A DNA stretch of 64,000 bases from Andalucia godoyi (Eukaryota > Discoba > Jakobea > Jakobida > Andaluciidae): assembly GCA_009859145.1 (NCBI GenBank), contig VRVR01000010.1:62001-126000 (forward strand), read 5' to 3'. This document shows, one piece after another, positions 52,912 through 62,178 of the stretch. The first letter of the stretch is position 1; the number at the start of each line of letters is the position of its first letter. The notes below the pieces were generated by a model, which saw nothing but the letters and a program-made list of their open reading frames with translations, was not told the DNA's origin and searched no databases. Made by a program: the position numbers and the translations under genes.

Positions 52912-54789
52912 ATGTCCAATCATGTAAGTCGGACTCTTTTGTTTGCTTCGGTTTGCATTCCGCTGGAACACGTTCCGTTGCTTCGCAAACTTCAGCACCA
53001 TTTTGAGCTGCTGGCAAATGCAATCGATGCTTGCTTCCGCACATCACCGATGAATCCATTTCCAATTCTTCCGATGCGAGTTTCTGGGAAAGTCGAAATT
53101 CCGAAATACCTGGTGCATCCTCATTACCGTATTTTGACCCTACTGGGAACTTTGTTTTTGCAGTTGGACGATTTCATGGATCCCAGAGTAGAATTTCAAA
53201 TGGACCATGTTCGGAGGAGCAACGTGATGAATTATGTGCTCGATTCGCCGGAATGCGACCAGAACTTTCAGACTCCAACTTCAGAGTATTCGCCGAGTTG
53301 TGGTGCGTTTTCAGCCTTGCCAGACGATGTTCCTGGTGCTTTCGCGGAACCGTTCCGGACAATTTGGACCCTGTACAAGGAGCAAGGCGCCGTGCCAGAA
53401 CCTGTAGCACTCGTTCATCCGCTGACTGTGTCTAGACCTCGAGAGCTGGTGTTGCTGATGGATGTGTTTGATCGCAGGCAACTCTGCGAAACTTGCATTG
53501 CGAAAGAAGGCTCAGCGTTCTCTCGGTTGTGGAAAGTTTGGAAAGCCAAGGAAATTGCAGAACAAGCGCGATGTGTTGTGCTAGACTGGAGAAAGGCGCA
53601 GCTTCGGTGTGTTCAGCGGATTCGAAGGGTGCAGCTCCTGTCTTCGTATTGTGATTTGAGAATCCGCAAGACGATGCTGCACAAGCTTCGTTGCTGGGTC
53701 AAGGCAGCGCGATGGTCACGGCTGTTTGTGCGAGACCAAGCCCACCAATCTCGCTCAGCCATTGAAACAGCTCTGAAACTGATGACGATGCGACGGATGA
53801 TGTCGAGAATCGCGGAACTGAAAGGTCGACAATACGCAATTCCGCCACTTTGCTTTACATCTTTTCCATCCTGTTGGTCGTGGAAATTATTCTCTGTCGA
53901 TTCAATGGAGTACGGCGAAGCAGGTTCACTGGAGGATGATGACCAGGAAGATGAGCTTCTGGGACAAGAAGCGTCCCCGTCTGCTGCTGTAGAGAGCGCT
54001 CTTTTGCAGCAGGCTGTGGTGGACACTCCTGAACCATTGACTAGTGTCGAGGATGTGCTGACGCATCCTGGAATTTCCACGGTGCTGGACGACATGTTCT
54101 CAGCTTCGGAAGACCAAGCTATCCAGGATTCTCGGCTTGTCTTCTTCTCTCGGTATCTGAGTTCAGGGAACGCATTGTATGCGCTCGAGTCTGTTGTCAA
54201 GGGTGGTACTGCATTGACTCTGCTATGGAAAACCGGGCTGCGCTTCTCTGCAAGCAAGATTGAAGCAGAACTTGCAAACTCTTCTTCTTTGTCTAGTCCT
54301 CGACAGGAGACCGCGCTGACGTCTGGAGACGCGTATTTCGTCTCGACTGCGGCCAAGTTCATGAGCGGCGTTCTCGACAAGTGCGAGCCCTTGCAATATC
54401 TGAAAAATGACGAAGCACGCGCAGTGATTTGGAGAGAATCACATCTTGTTCCGCGCTCCATTTGCAAGGACTTTGAACGAATCTTTCAGTACAATCCTTC
54501 GCAGGACCAGTCGCCAAGTCGGTTTCTTCAGAGCAAAATGGAAAGGTGGCGCACTGCTGCTCAGAATCCTGCACAATTCAAGAAGCATCTGCTGGCTGTG
54601 ATCCTCCAGTATTCTTGGTCCCTGGCGCAACTTTTGGCTTTGCATCTGGAACCATTCCATTCGGCTGGTTTTCCATGTCCCTTGCTGCCGTTCGACGTGG
54701 ACACTGTCAAGAGCTCTTGCGCGCATGCTGTCCAGCTCGTCGGTCAATTGTCGGGCATATTCCTCCTCGAGGCGGACGATTTACCTTGA
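52912..54789 (+). CDS. Unknown 625-residue protein
   Basis: Starts at the ATG at 52912 (MSNHVSRTLLFASVCIPLEH). The N-terminal ~110 residues look folded with hydrophobic strands (YLVHPHYRILTLLGTLFLQL). A basic helical middle part (about 195-310) with WKVWKAKEIAEQARCVVLDW follows, then an acidic linker (DDDQEDELLG) and a helical C-terminus (AVILQYSWSLAQLLALHLEP). Trp/Arg-rich helices in the middle faintly resemble Sfi1-type repeats, but too few to call. No family recognised. Confidence 0.65.
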   Translation: MSNHVSRTLLFASVCIPLEHVPLLRKLQHHFELLANAIDACFRTSPMNPFPILPMRVSGKVEIPKYLVHPHYRILTLLGTLFLQLDDFMDPRVEFQMDHVRRSNVMNYVLDSPECDQNFQTPTSEYSPSCGAFSALPDDVPGAFAEPFRTIWTLYKEQGAVPEPVALVHPLTVSRPRELVLLMDVFDRRQLCETCIAKEGSAFSRLWKVWKAKEIAEQARCVVLDWRKAQLRCVQRIRRVQLLSSYCDLRIRKTMLHKLRCWVKAARWSRLFVRDQAHQSRSAIETALKLMTMRRMMSRIAELKGRQYAIPPLCFTSFPSCWSWKLFSVDSMEYGEAGSLEDDDQEDELLGQEASPSAAVESALLQQAVVDTPEPLTSVEDVLTHPGISTVLDDMFSASEDQAIQDSRLVFFSRYLSSGNALYALESVVKGGTALTLLWKTGLRFSASKIEAELANSSSLSSPRQETALTSGDAYFVSTAAKFMSGVLDKCEPLQYLKNDEARAVIWRESHLVPRSICKDFERIFQYNPSQDQSPSRFLQSKMERWRTAAQNPAQFKKHLLAVILQYSWSLAQLLALHLEPFHSAGFPCPLLPFDVDTVKSSCAHAVQLVGQLSGIFLLEADDLP

Positions 54790-55032
54790 CCTCTCCTTCA
54801 AGTGCCGTCTATTAATAATTTCCCGACGAAGCCGAAAACAAAAACAAAAACAAAAAATGCACCGCCGACGCTCCGATCGTTTCAAAAAAAAAAGCAAGGA
54901 AGAGTGTGTTTCGCGTGTGTGTGTGTGTGTGTGTGTTTGTGCGGAACCTTTCCATTTTTCATCATCTTCTTCATTTTTCTTCCATTGGTTGCACTACTAC
55001 TACTACTGCTGCTGCTGCTGCTTCTGGTTCTA
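54790..55032. other. Spacer with (GT)n microsatellite
   Basis: (GT)n at about 54914-54936. The downstream frame is open through it only from a GTG, coding Lys- then Leu-rich junk. Confidence 0.6.
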
Positions 55033-56826
55033 ATGATTCGAACAATGGTGGAGCCTGTGAAGAAGGTTGTGATTGTTGGTGGCGTGGCGGGCGGAGCGTC
55101 TTGTGCAGCTCGATTGCGCAGGCTTTCCGAGTCGGCGTCGATTGTCATGCTTGAGCGTGGTGCATATGCATCCTTTGCGAATTGCGGTCTTCCGTACCAT
55201 ATTTCAGGGGAAATCGATGATCGTGACGATCTGTTGGTTGTTTCACCCCAGGTGTTCCGTGGGCGTTACAACGTGGATGTGCGGACAAACACAGAATGTG
55301 TGTCGATTGATCGTGCAAAAAAGACAGTAATGTGCAAGTCCTTGGCAGACGGATCCGAATTTTCGCTTCCCTACGATACGCTTGTTCTGGCGACAGGTGC
55401 TTCGCCATTTGTGCCGCCGAACCTCGCGTCTGCCGTCAAGGAATTTCCAGACAAGGTGTTTGTGTTGCGCAACCTATCAGACATGGACGCAATCCAAGCA
55501 AAGATCGCTGCAGCAATGACGAAAAACAATGGGAAATGCACTGCTGTCATTGTGGGTGGTGGCTACATTGGCATTGAAACTGCAGAAGCCTTTGCGAGAC
55601 GAGGAGTAAAGACGGTGGTTGTGGAACTGCTTCCGCAGTTGTTGCCACCTTTCGACCCCGAAATGGTTGTTCCGATTGAGGACGAGCTGAAGAAGAACGG
55701 TGTCGAGGTCAAACTGGGGACCAGCTGTTCGGGAATCATCAGCCATGGGGACGGCATCAGAGTCAAACTTGCCTCGGGAGAAGAGGTGGAGGCAGATTTT
55801 TGTTTGCTGTCGGTTGGGGTCCGTCCGGAGTCCACGCTTGCGAAGAATGCAAGTATTGAGACGGGTCCACGCGGAGGAATTGCCGTGAATGATCACATGC
55901 AGACTCTCACGGACCCCAGTGTATATGCTGTCGGAGACGTTGTGGAGGTGAAGGATGGCGTAATGAATGTCGAGCATTTGCAGATTCCCCTTGCTGGACC
56001 CGCTAACAGACAGGGCCATATTGCTGCTTCTCACATGATTCAAGGAGAAACGAGCGTGATTCCGAACGATCGCACGTACAGAGGCACGCTCGGCACTGCC
56101 ATTTTGCGCTGCTTTGGCCGTGTTATCGGGTCGACTGGTTGCTCTGAGAAGTTCTTGCGCGGACAGCTGAAAATGGAACTGCACAAGGACTATGAAAAGG
56201 TGTATGGATTTTTCAACTCGCACGCTGGCTACTACCCTGGTGCAGCGCGGCTGGCAATCAAGATGCTCTTTACAAAGAACGGAGGCCGTGTGTTGGGTGC
56301 TCAGGTTGTTGGGTGGGGGCATGAAGGAGTGGACAAGCGTGTCGATGTGTTTGCAATGGCTCTCGCCGGACGAATGACTGTGCATGATCTGGAGCAAGCC
56401 GAACTTGCATATGCGCCGCCTTTCGGATCTGCAAAGGATCCTGTCAATCAGCTGGGCTTCATGGCATGCGGGGTCCTCAGAGGGGAGCAGCGACATGTCT
56501 TTTGGGACGACGACCGTATTTTGCAGCGAGTGCAGGCTGGGGAGGTCATTCTGCTGGACGTCCGCTCGGTCAGCGAATGGAAGCGTGGTCATGTTGATGG
56601 TGCAGTTCACATCCCCCTCGAGCAACTGAGAGATCGTCTGCAGGAATTGCGCGATGTCGTTGGAGATACAAAGAAGCCCGTTGTCGCGTATTGTGCAGCT
56701 GGATTCCGAGGATACATTGCGCAACGAATTCTCGACAACTCTGGTTTCGATACTGCAAAGACGAGTAATCTCTCTGGAGGCTTCGAGGCGATCGCCAAGC
56801 TTTTCCGCTTCGCTCCCAAACTGTAA
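55033..56826 (+). CDS. CoA-disulfide reductase with C-terminal rhodanese domain (CoADR-RHD)
   Basis: 597 residues from the ATG at 55033. The FAD Rossmann motif is VVIVGGVAGGASCAARLRRL. The single redox cysteine lies in FANCGLPYHISGEI (about residue 50), the diagnostic motif of CoA-disulfide reductases, instead of a CxxxxC pair. An NADH site is AVIVGGGYIGIETAEAFARR, and the second FAD motif ends VYAVGDVVEV. A rhodanese domain (about 490-597) has LLDVRSVSEWKRGHVDGA and the active loop CAAGFRG. This fusion is common in bacteria, where it reduces CoA or polysulfide disulfides. It is rare in eukaryotes, which suggests lateral transfer (inference). Codon use blends with the neighbours, so any transfer is not recent. 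Confidence 0.88.
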   Translation: MIRTMVEPVKKVVIVGGVAGGASCAARLRRLSESASIVMLERGAYASFANCGLPYHISGEIDDRDDLLVVSPQVFRGRYNVDVRTNTECVSIDRAKKTVMCKSLADGSEFSLPYDTLVLATGASPFVPPNLASAVKEFPDKVFVLRNLSDMDAIQAKIAAAMTKNNGKCTAVIVGGGYIGIETAEAFARRGVKTVVVELLPQLLPPFDPEMVVPIEDELKKNGVEVKLGTSCSGIISHGDGIRVKLASGEEVEADFCLLSVGVRPESTLAKNASIETGPRGGIAVNDHMQTLTDPSVYAVGDVVEVKDGVMNVEHLQIPLAGPANRQGHIAASHMIQGETSVIPNDRTYRGTLGTAILRCFGRVIGSTGCSEKFLRGQLKMELHKDYEKVYGFFNSHAGYYPGAARLAIKMLFTKNGGRVLGAQVVGWGHEGVDKRVDVFAMALAGRMTVHDLEQAELAYAPPFGSAKDPVNQLGFMACGVLRGEQRHVFWDDDRILQRVQAGEVILLDVRSVSEWKRGHVDGAVHIPLEQLRDRLQELRDVVGDTKKPVVAYCAAGFRGYIAQRILDNSGFDTAKTSNLSGGFEAIAKLFRFAPKL

Positions 56827-57134
56827 CCGCCATGCTACTGAAACCGTACCCGAATGAATGCGTACTTCTCTGTGTGCACACGCTTTTCAGCGGTCCTCTG
56901 ATCCATCATTCCATGATGCGATCAACTTTCTTTCTTTTAATTTTTAAATTAAAAAGAACACGTTCTTCTTCTGCTACTGCTGCTGTAGGACAAACTTGAA
57001 CGACAAATAAAACTCAGCGTCTTTCAAGCATTTTCATTCACTCCTTTCATCTTGTCTTCTTTATTTCTGCTTGTTCATTTTCTTTCTTTTTGCACATAGA
57101 TTGCCGTTTCGTTGTTTTCGAGACTTGCTGGAAA
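56827..57134. other. Intergenic spacer
   Basis: Two tandem plus genes. Contains AATAAA at about 57007-57012, a polyadenylation candidate for the upstream gene. No gene. Confidence 0.4.
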
Positions 57135-59477
57135 ATGACAAAGCATGGAAAGAAGAAGAAAAATAGAACTTCAATAGGATCGAGTTCCTCCCAGCAGCCT
57201 CAGAATCCGGTCGATTCGCCCGTTTCCAACTCGCCCAACTCTGCTGGAGACTTTCCCATGTTCTCGTATCCTGCATCACCCCGCAGCCCAACACTGGAAA
57301 GCCCGTTCACAAAGTGTATGTGGCAAACAAAGAATATAGGAGGAATTGTTCCTGAGGTACGGCAGTCGCCAAGTCTTGTCTATGTTTCATCGTCATCGTC
57401 ATCGGCGTCAGCATCCACGTCATCGGGGCTGTTATACATAGTCGGTGGTTACCTTCCAAGGAGACCGGGCCAGCGCTTAACTACAGACTCCATTTCTTTC
57501 CCGCATCTTGTTGGTATGACAGGCGCTTCGCCGTCTCAGCTGTCTGCAATTCTGGGTCATGCGTGCTTGACGACGGGCAAAAAGGCGTTTTTGCTTGGGG
57601 GCCGAACAGCCGATCATTCCGAAAGGGCATTTCCTGTTGTCCACGCCTTTGACTTTCAGAATCCACAATGGGTGCATGTGGAGCCTGATGGTATCTCGCC
57701 GCCGCCCAGACTATTCGGCGCGATTGCATCGGACTCCAATGCTTCATTTGTCTACATGTGTGGCGGATTCATGCTCACCACAGTGTTTCCCATGGAGCCA
57801 TACGAATTTCACATTGCGTCACAGACATGGAGAAAACTTCCGATTAATGACAAAAGGCCGCTTCCGTCTCCACGAATTGCGTTTTCGATGGTGCTGTTTG
57901 ATAATTACTTGTATATTTGGGGTGGTTGGGACCCTGTTGGGAAGGTTGGATTGAAGGACATGTGGAGATTTCCTCTAGATTACTCGGCGACTCGGCAGGC
58001 GCAGGAGTGGGAGAAGGTCACTCCGTCGGGATTGAGTGCTCCTCCTGCGCTTGCGTACCACTCGACGACGCTGGTGGCTGGGCGATACATGGTTATATTT
58101 GGAGGAGCCCAGGTGGATCTGTTGGTTGATGAAAAGGGGCATCGAATGCAGGAGCTTCGAAAGTCCAACCGGACCTATGCGTTTGATCTTGAGCAGATGA
58201 ACTGGTTCGAAATTGAGACGATTGGCCCCTGCCCGGTTGCTCGCATGATGCATGGGGCGGTGCTGATTCCTCGATCTGCCCTTCCAGATCTGATGAAGTA
58301 CTCTGGAACTGCCTCCTTCTCGGGGGCAGAGATTTGTGACGAAGTTCTTGCTATCTGGGGAGGGGATGTTGCGGAAACGGGATTGCACTTCATGCAATTT
58401 GGTTTTCTTTCCGGCGCCTCGTCTTCCAAGGGCGATGCGGCGTTGTTTGCTTCTGGAGGCCGCTCGTCGATCCGACATGCAACGTCTGTTGATGCATTGT
58501 CGCGCTCCGTGTCCATGACAAGCATTTCCCAGCACGAAGAATTTGTGCAGTTGCTGACCAACTACACCGAAGAGCGGGTGCTTGGAAAGGGGGCGTTCGG
58601 AGAGGTTCGACTTGTTCAGCACAATGATGTTGGTTTGCGAATGGCTGTGAAGGTCGTCTCAAAACTGGAACGTTATGAAGAAGAAGTGCTGTCGAAGTAT
58701 GTCAAGGTTCCCGATTGCCAGTCTGTGAATATTATCCGATGTTTGGGCTTGAAGACCGAGGGAGAAATGCGCATGGTGTTTATGGAGTACATGGCAGGTG
58801 GCTCTCTGAAGGACTTACTGGTCCGTAATACTCGAATTCTTCCCGAGCGCGCTTGCCAGTACTTGCTCCATGTTGCTCGTGGATTGCTGTTCTTGCACAA
58901 TCAAAAGATTGTCCATCGAGATCTCAAGCTCGACAACATCCTGCTGGATGACAATGGAATCGCGCGGATTGGTGACTTTGGAACAGCCTATGTTTTTGGT
59001 CTGCAGCTGTCTCGATCGTCCTCCGGTGCGATGCTGTCTTCGGTATCGTCTTACAAGACGTCGCCGAGCGACTCGGCTCGCCGGATTGTCGGCACCGTGA
59101 CCCATCTTGCACCAGAAGCTGTCGATCAGCGTGTCGAATATGCCATGGACATCTTTTCATTTGGTTGCATGGCCGTCGAAATGCTCACAGGCCAGTCGCC
59201 GTTGATGAAGCGTATCGGAAGAATCCGCGAAGACGCCGCCGCAATACTTACGCTCTCCCAATGGTTTGGTGAACTAGCATCCAAATGCCCTCCGGGGGTT
59301 CATCCTCCAGAATTGTGCACCACATGCTGGGATGGTCCGACCGATGCCGACCAGCACATTCCTCCAAAGCTTGTCGAACTCATCCAGAGCTGTCTCCGCA
59401 TCCATCCTGAAAATCGTCCGTCTGCTGCGGACCTCTGTGAATCACTGAGCCCAATGGCAAACGGCTCCTTCTTGTAG
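57135..59477 (+). CDS. Kelch-repeat protein kinase
   Basis: 780 residues from the ATG at 57135; the frame upstream begins at TTG. Kelch blades fill about 65-430 (LYIVGGYLPRRPGQ, KKAFLLGGRTADHSERAFPV, FVYMCGGFMLTTVFPMEPYE, YLYIWGGWDPVGKVGLKDMW, YMVIFGGAQVD). The kinase domain (about 478-775) has the Gly loop LGKGAFGEVR, the Lys in MAVKVVS, the catalytic HRDLKLDNILLDD, the Mg-binding DFG in RIGDFGTAY, and APE in HLAPEAVDQ. All key residues are intact, and the sequence looks STE/MAPKKK-like (inference). A short insert with serines lies in the activation segment. Kelch plus kinase in one chain is uncommon and protist-typical. Confidence 0.88.
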   Translation: MTKHGKKKKNRTSIGSSSSQQPQNPVDSPVSNSPNSAGDFPMFSYPASPRSPTLESPFTKCMWQTKNIGGIVPEVRQSPSLVYVSSSSSSASASTSSGLLYIVGGYLPRRPGQRLTTDSISFPHLVGMTGASPSQLSAILGHACLTTGKKAFLLGGRTADHSERAFPVVHAFDFQNPQWVHVEPDGISPPPRLFGAIASDSNASFVYMCGGFMLTTVFPMEPYEFHIASQTWRKLPINDKRPLPSPRIAFSMVLFDNYLYIWGGWDPVGKVGLKDMWRFPLDYSATRQAQEWEKVTPSGLSAPPALAYHSTTLVAGRYMVIFGGAQVDLLVDEKGHRMQELRKSNRTYAFDLEQMNWFEIETIGPCPVARMMHGAVLIPRSALPDLMKYSGTASFSGAEICDEVLAIWGGDVAETGLHFMQFGFLSGASSSKGDAALFASGGRSSIRHATSVDALSRSVSMTSISQHEEFVQLLTNYTEERVLGKGAFGEVRLVQHNDVGLRMAVKVVSKLERYEEEVLSKYVKVPDCQSVNIIRCLGLKTEGEMRMVFMEYMAGGSLKDLLVRNTRILPERACQYLLHVARGLLFLHNQKIVHRDLKLDNILLDDNGIARIGDFGTAYVFGLQLSRSSSGAMLSSVSSYKTSPSDSARRIVGTVTHLAPEAVDQRVEYAMDIFSFGCMAVEMLTGQSPLMKRIGRIREDAAAILTLSQWFGELASKCPPGVHPPELCTTCWDGPTDADQHIPPKLVELIQSCLRIHPENRPSAADLCESLSPMANGSFL

Positions 59478-60285
59478 AATATTTGAAATGTCTATTTCCG
59501 CCTCCCCATCTCTTGTCTGTTTATGATGTTCCTGTACCCGTATGTTTCTCCACCGATTCGCGCACGTAGTAGTTTTAACTCTTTTAATGTTTTAAATTAA
59601 AAGAAAAATAAAGAATATTCTAGTCTTTAACGCATTGTGGTTTGTCATGGGTGCCTCGTGACTCGTGAGACACCAATATTCAGCTGTCCAAAACTATCTA
59701 CAAGGCCTCTTCTTGTACCTCCCCAGCAACACAGAAACAAAACAAAAACAAAAAAAAGGAACGATAAACACATATTATGTTTATTGTATATCGAAAAAAA
59801 GATCCGTTATATCCGCAATCTCGGACAGTCAACACCTTCCGCTCGCCAAAACGTGAATCATTATTGATCATCGGCTAAGCTGTTACCAAAGACAGATCCA
59901 AGCCACGTGTTTTTCGTTTTTTATTCGGGGGGCGAGCACCAACTCTTTAATGCAGAATGCTCTGCAGTCAAAAGGTCATCGCTTCTTCTTGTTCTGCGCC
60001 TCCGACGAGAGGGAATCAACGGGTTCCTTGGTTCTCGGCATCGTCTGACAGGGCCGGTTTGAGTTTAATGGAAAGATCCCTCTCTGGAGCCATGAGATGC
60101 TTTGTCTTTGATAAAAGGTGCAGCCTGAGGGTTCGATTATAGATATAAGAACAAACATAAAATAATAGAAAGGGGGAAAACGTGAGGAAGGAAGAAATTC
60201 TAGACTTGACTACGGTAAGGAACATCGCATTGTTTTGGATGTTTCAAACGTTGACAGACAAAACGGTCAGCCGTAAGTTCAGACA
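59478..60285. other. Intergenic spacer
   Basis: 808 bp between tandem plus genes. Short minus-strand frames around 59976-60225 (for example one starting MAPERDLSIKLKPA) have no family match and no splice support. AATAAA lies at about 59606-59611. Confidence 0.35.
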
Positions 60286-61131
60286 ATGTATGCCCGTTTT
60301 GTCACCGAGAAAGATCATTCCGATTCCAAAGACTCTGCGAGTGTGGTAATGATTCGTGTTTTTGCTTGTCCTTTTTGTGATAGTTCAACACAGGCTGTCA
60401 CGAAATCTATGAGTAACAATTCTACTGGTTCTGCGAGTACTGCGAGTGCTGCGAGTACTGCGACGACAACTCGAATTTCGTCGCAGCGATACGACAAGCA
60501 AAAGACCGCGGATCCGTTTGCGACGAAAAGCACGCAGCGCACAACATTCGGTACGCTGTACAACGCAGGTGGAGTTCCATGCCGCATCCAACACACGACG
60601 TCCCGCATGTATCTCGCATGGGACACTCCGCCTGATCGCGTCCCTGACTTTGCGTCTCTGTTTGTAGCATGTGCAGATGGACTTCGAGAAACCCAGCATC
60701 CACATGTGTTTGTTGCTGTGAACGCGTTCATCCAAATGTGCCAATCGGAAGGTGCATACGATAAGATTGTCCCTCTTCTGAGCCGAGTTGTCCCTCTTAT
60801 CAAGACTGCCATGTCTGCTGCTCCTACTTCCTCGACCACAAGCTCGGCTGCGGCGTCAAAAGGAATTGGAAACACCGCCAAAGCAACGGATCTAACGTTT
60901 GAGAACGCTCTGAATGCTCTGAGCGCTCTGAGTGCCTGTGTCGGACCTGCATTGTTGGACCACTTTTCGGCGGTTCTCCAAGCATTAAACAAGAAGTTTT
61001 CGGACAAGCTATATGCTGCGAGAATCACGGACGTCCTTCAGAACATCGAGGAGATGTGTGGACCAGAAGCTTCCAAGATCATCAAGGCCAAGATTCCAAC
61101 TTATACGACAATCCATTCTCTCAAGAGATAA
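60286..61131 (+). CDS. PACRGL: PACRG-like protein (PACRGL)
   Basis: 281 residues from the ATG at 60286. The C-terminal 190 residues match the PACRG fold of ARM/HEAT-like helices: TLYNAGGVPCRIQHTTSRMY, DFASLFVACADGLRETQHPH, VPLLSRVVPLIKTA, then DVLQNIEEMCGPEASKIIKA and the ending KIPTYTTIHSL. PACRG proteins sit on axonemal doublet microtubules; PACRGL is the paralogue in ciliated organisms. A stretch at 60345-60392 (48 nt, GTAATG...CACAG, T-rich) could be an intron whose removal keeps frame, shortening the leader by 16 residues. The sequence alone cannot decide this. Confidence 0.85.
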   Translation: MYARFVTEKDHSDSKDSASVVMIRVFACPFCDSSTQAVTKSMSNNSTGSASTASAASTATTTRISSQRYDKQKTADPFATKSTQRTTFGTLYNAGGVPCRIQHTTSRMYLAWDTPPDRVPDFASLFVACADGLRETQHPHVFVAVNAFIQMCQSEGAYDKIVPLLSRVVPLIKTAMSAAPTSSTTSSAAASKGIGNTAKATDLTFENALNALSALSACVGPALLDHFSAVLQALNKKFSDKLYAARITDVLQNIEEMCGPEASKIIKAKIPTYTTIHSLKR

Positions 61132-61471
61132 TGGTGACCACCGCGCGCTTTTCTCTGGCTGAAGACTCAATTTTCTTGCTTCATGCTGTATTTGTACTGT
61201 GTTGTTTTTTTGAATTCCTGCTATTGTAAAGATAAAGAGGGACTCTCACTCTCTCTCTCTCTCTGTCTGTGCGTGCGTGCGTGCGTGTGTGTGTGTGTGT
61301 GCCTGTGCGTGTGTTTCCTCCTCCTTCATGATGCTCATCGTTGTTTCTTTTCTTTTCCCTTTCGCTTTTCATAGATACTTTATGGAATACTGGAGATGGG
61401 ATTGGAAGGGGTGCCATCGCGTGTATGTGTGACAGTGTGACGGTGTCATGTGAATATGGATGTGGATGACC
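61132..61471. repeat. Spacer with (TC)n / GTGC / (GT)n microsatellites
   Basis: Compound repeat at about 61243-61316 between converging PACRGL and KGD4 genes. Confidence 0.85.
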
Positions 61472-61738
61472 TTAGATTGCAGACCCATTGTTGATCGCCT
61501 TGATTTCTGCATCGGAAAGTCGCATGCGTCCCTTGAGAGGATTCGGTGCATTTTCCACCACGAGCGTCGTGTTCTTTCTATTGAACAGCAGCTGGCCCTT
61601 CGACGACGATGATGGAAGCGTCGACGATGGAGACGAAAGACGAGTCAACGTGTACAGGCTTTCAAGAGTGTTCTGAATCGCAGTAGCTGGAAAAGGACGC
61701 TTTCCATGCCGAAACACAATCATTGGAATTCGGACCAT
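61472..61738 (-). CDS. KGD4: Alpha-ketoglutarate dehydrogenase subunit 4 (KGD4/YMR31/MRPS36 family)
   Basis: 88 residues from the ATG at 61738. It begins MVRIPMIVFRHGKR, the family's short N-terminal P.I.F..R motif, and ends with GRMRLSDAEIKAINNGSAI, the conserved basic run plus L(S/T)..E...I..G signature. The middle is a Ser/Thr-rich linker, as in other members. KGD4 tethers the E3 subunit to the 2-oxoglutarate dehydrogenase core in mitochondria; metazoan forms were once classed as ribosomal protein MRPS36. The frame continues upstream to a GTG, so a short N-terminal extension is possible. Confidence 0.75.
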   Translation of the reverse strand: MVRIPMIVFRHGKRPFPATAIQNTLESLYTLTRLSSPSSTLPSSSSKGQLLFNRKNTTLVVENAPNPLKGRMRLSDAEIKAINNGSAI

Positions 61739-62178
61739 CTCTTCACTGTCTCCCTCTCTTTTCTTTAAAATGAGCGACGAGAATCTACACACAAATCAGA
61801 AGAAGCTTCAATAGTCGAAAGGCGTATTCAACAATCGACAACGTTTGACCGTGTTGTTTTATGAAACATTTGAACATCAAACAAGCAACTTGATACCGGA
61901 AGTTCTTTCCATTGCCATTTACTGCGATATGATGAAGCAATCTGAAGCGCACGTAAACAGAACCACTGCCACGAGCCATGCGCATGCGTTTGTTGCCTTA
62001 AGCAACTCCGTCACACGATGCCCGATTCGTTTCGCCTCCCATTTTGATCATGAAATCCCTATAAACACGCCGCCGCGTTGCATTCTCGCACAGTGACGCT
62101 CATTTCATTTCTTTATTTTTTATTGTCCATGCAACGCACGATGTATATACGTCACACCCGCAACGCTGCGCAAGACCC
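61739..62178. other. Spacer between KGD4 and Fanzor copy 2
   Basis: A plus-strand frame at 61845-62096 has no family match and is not called. The left boundary of the Fanzor copy must lie here or just downstream; I see no terminal repeat. Confidence 0.4.

Noticed and set aside
54802-55032. N-terminal membrane anchor on the CoA-disulfide reductase
   Set aside because: The hydrophobic stretch comes from (CTA/CTG)n repeat DNA with no ATG; the frame starts at GTG. The ATG at 55033 directly precedes the FAD motif.
59976-60225. Short minus-strand frames (e.g. starting MAPERDLSIK)
   Set aside because: 25-60 codons, no homologue recognised, no convincing splice to join them.
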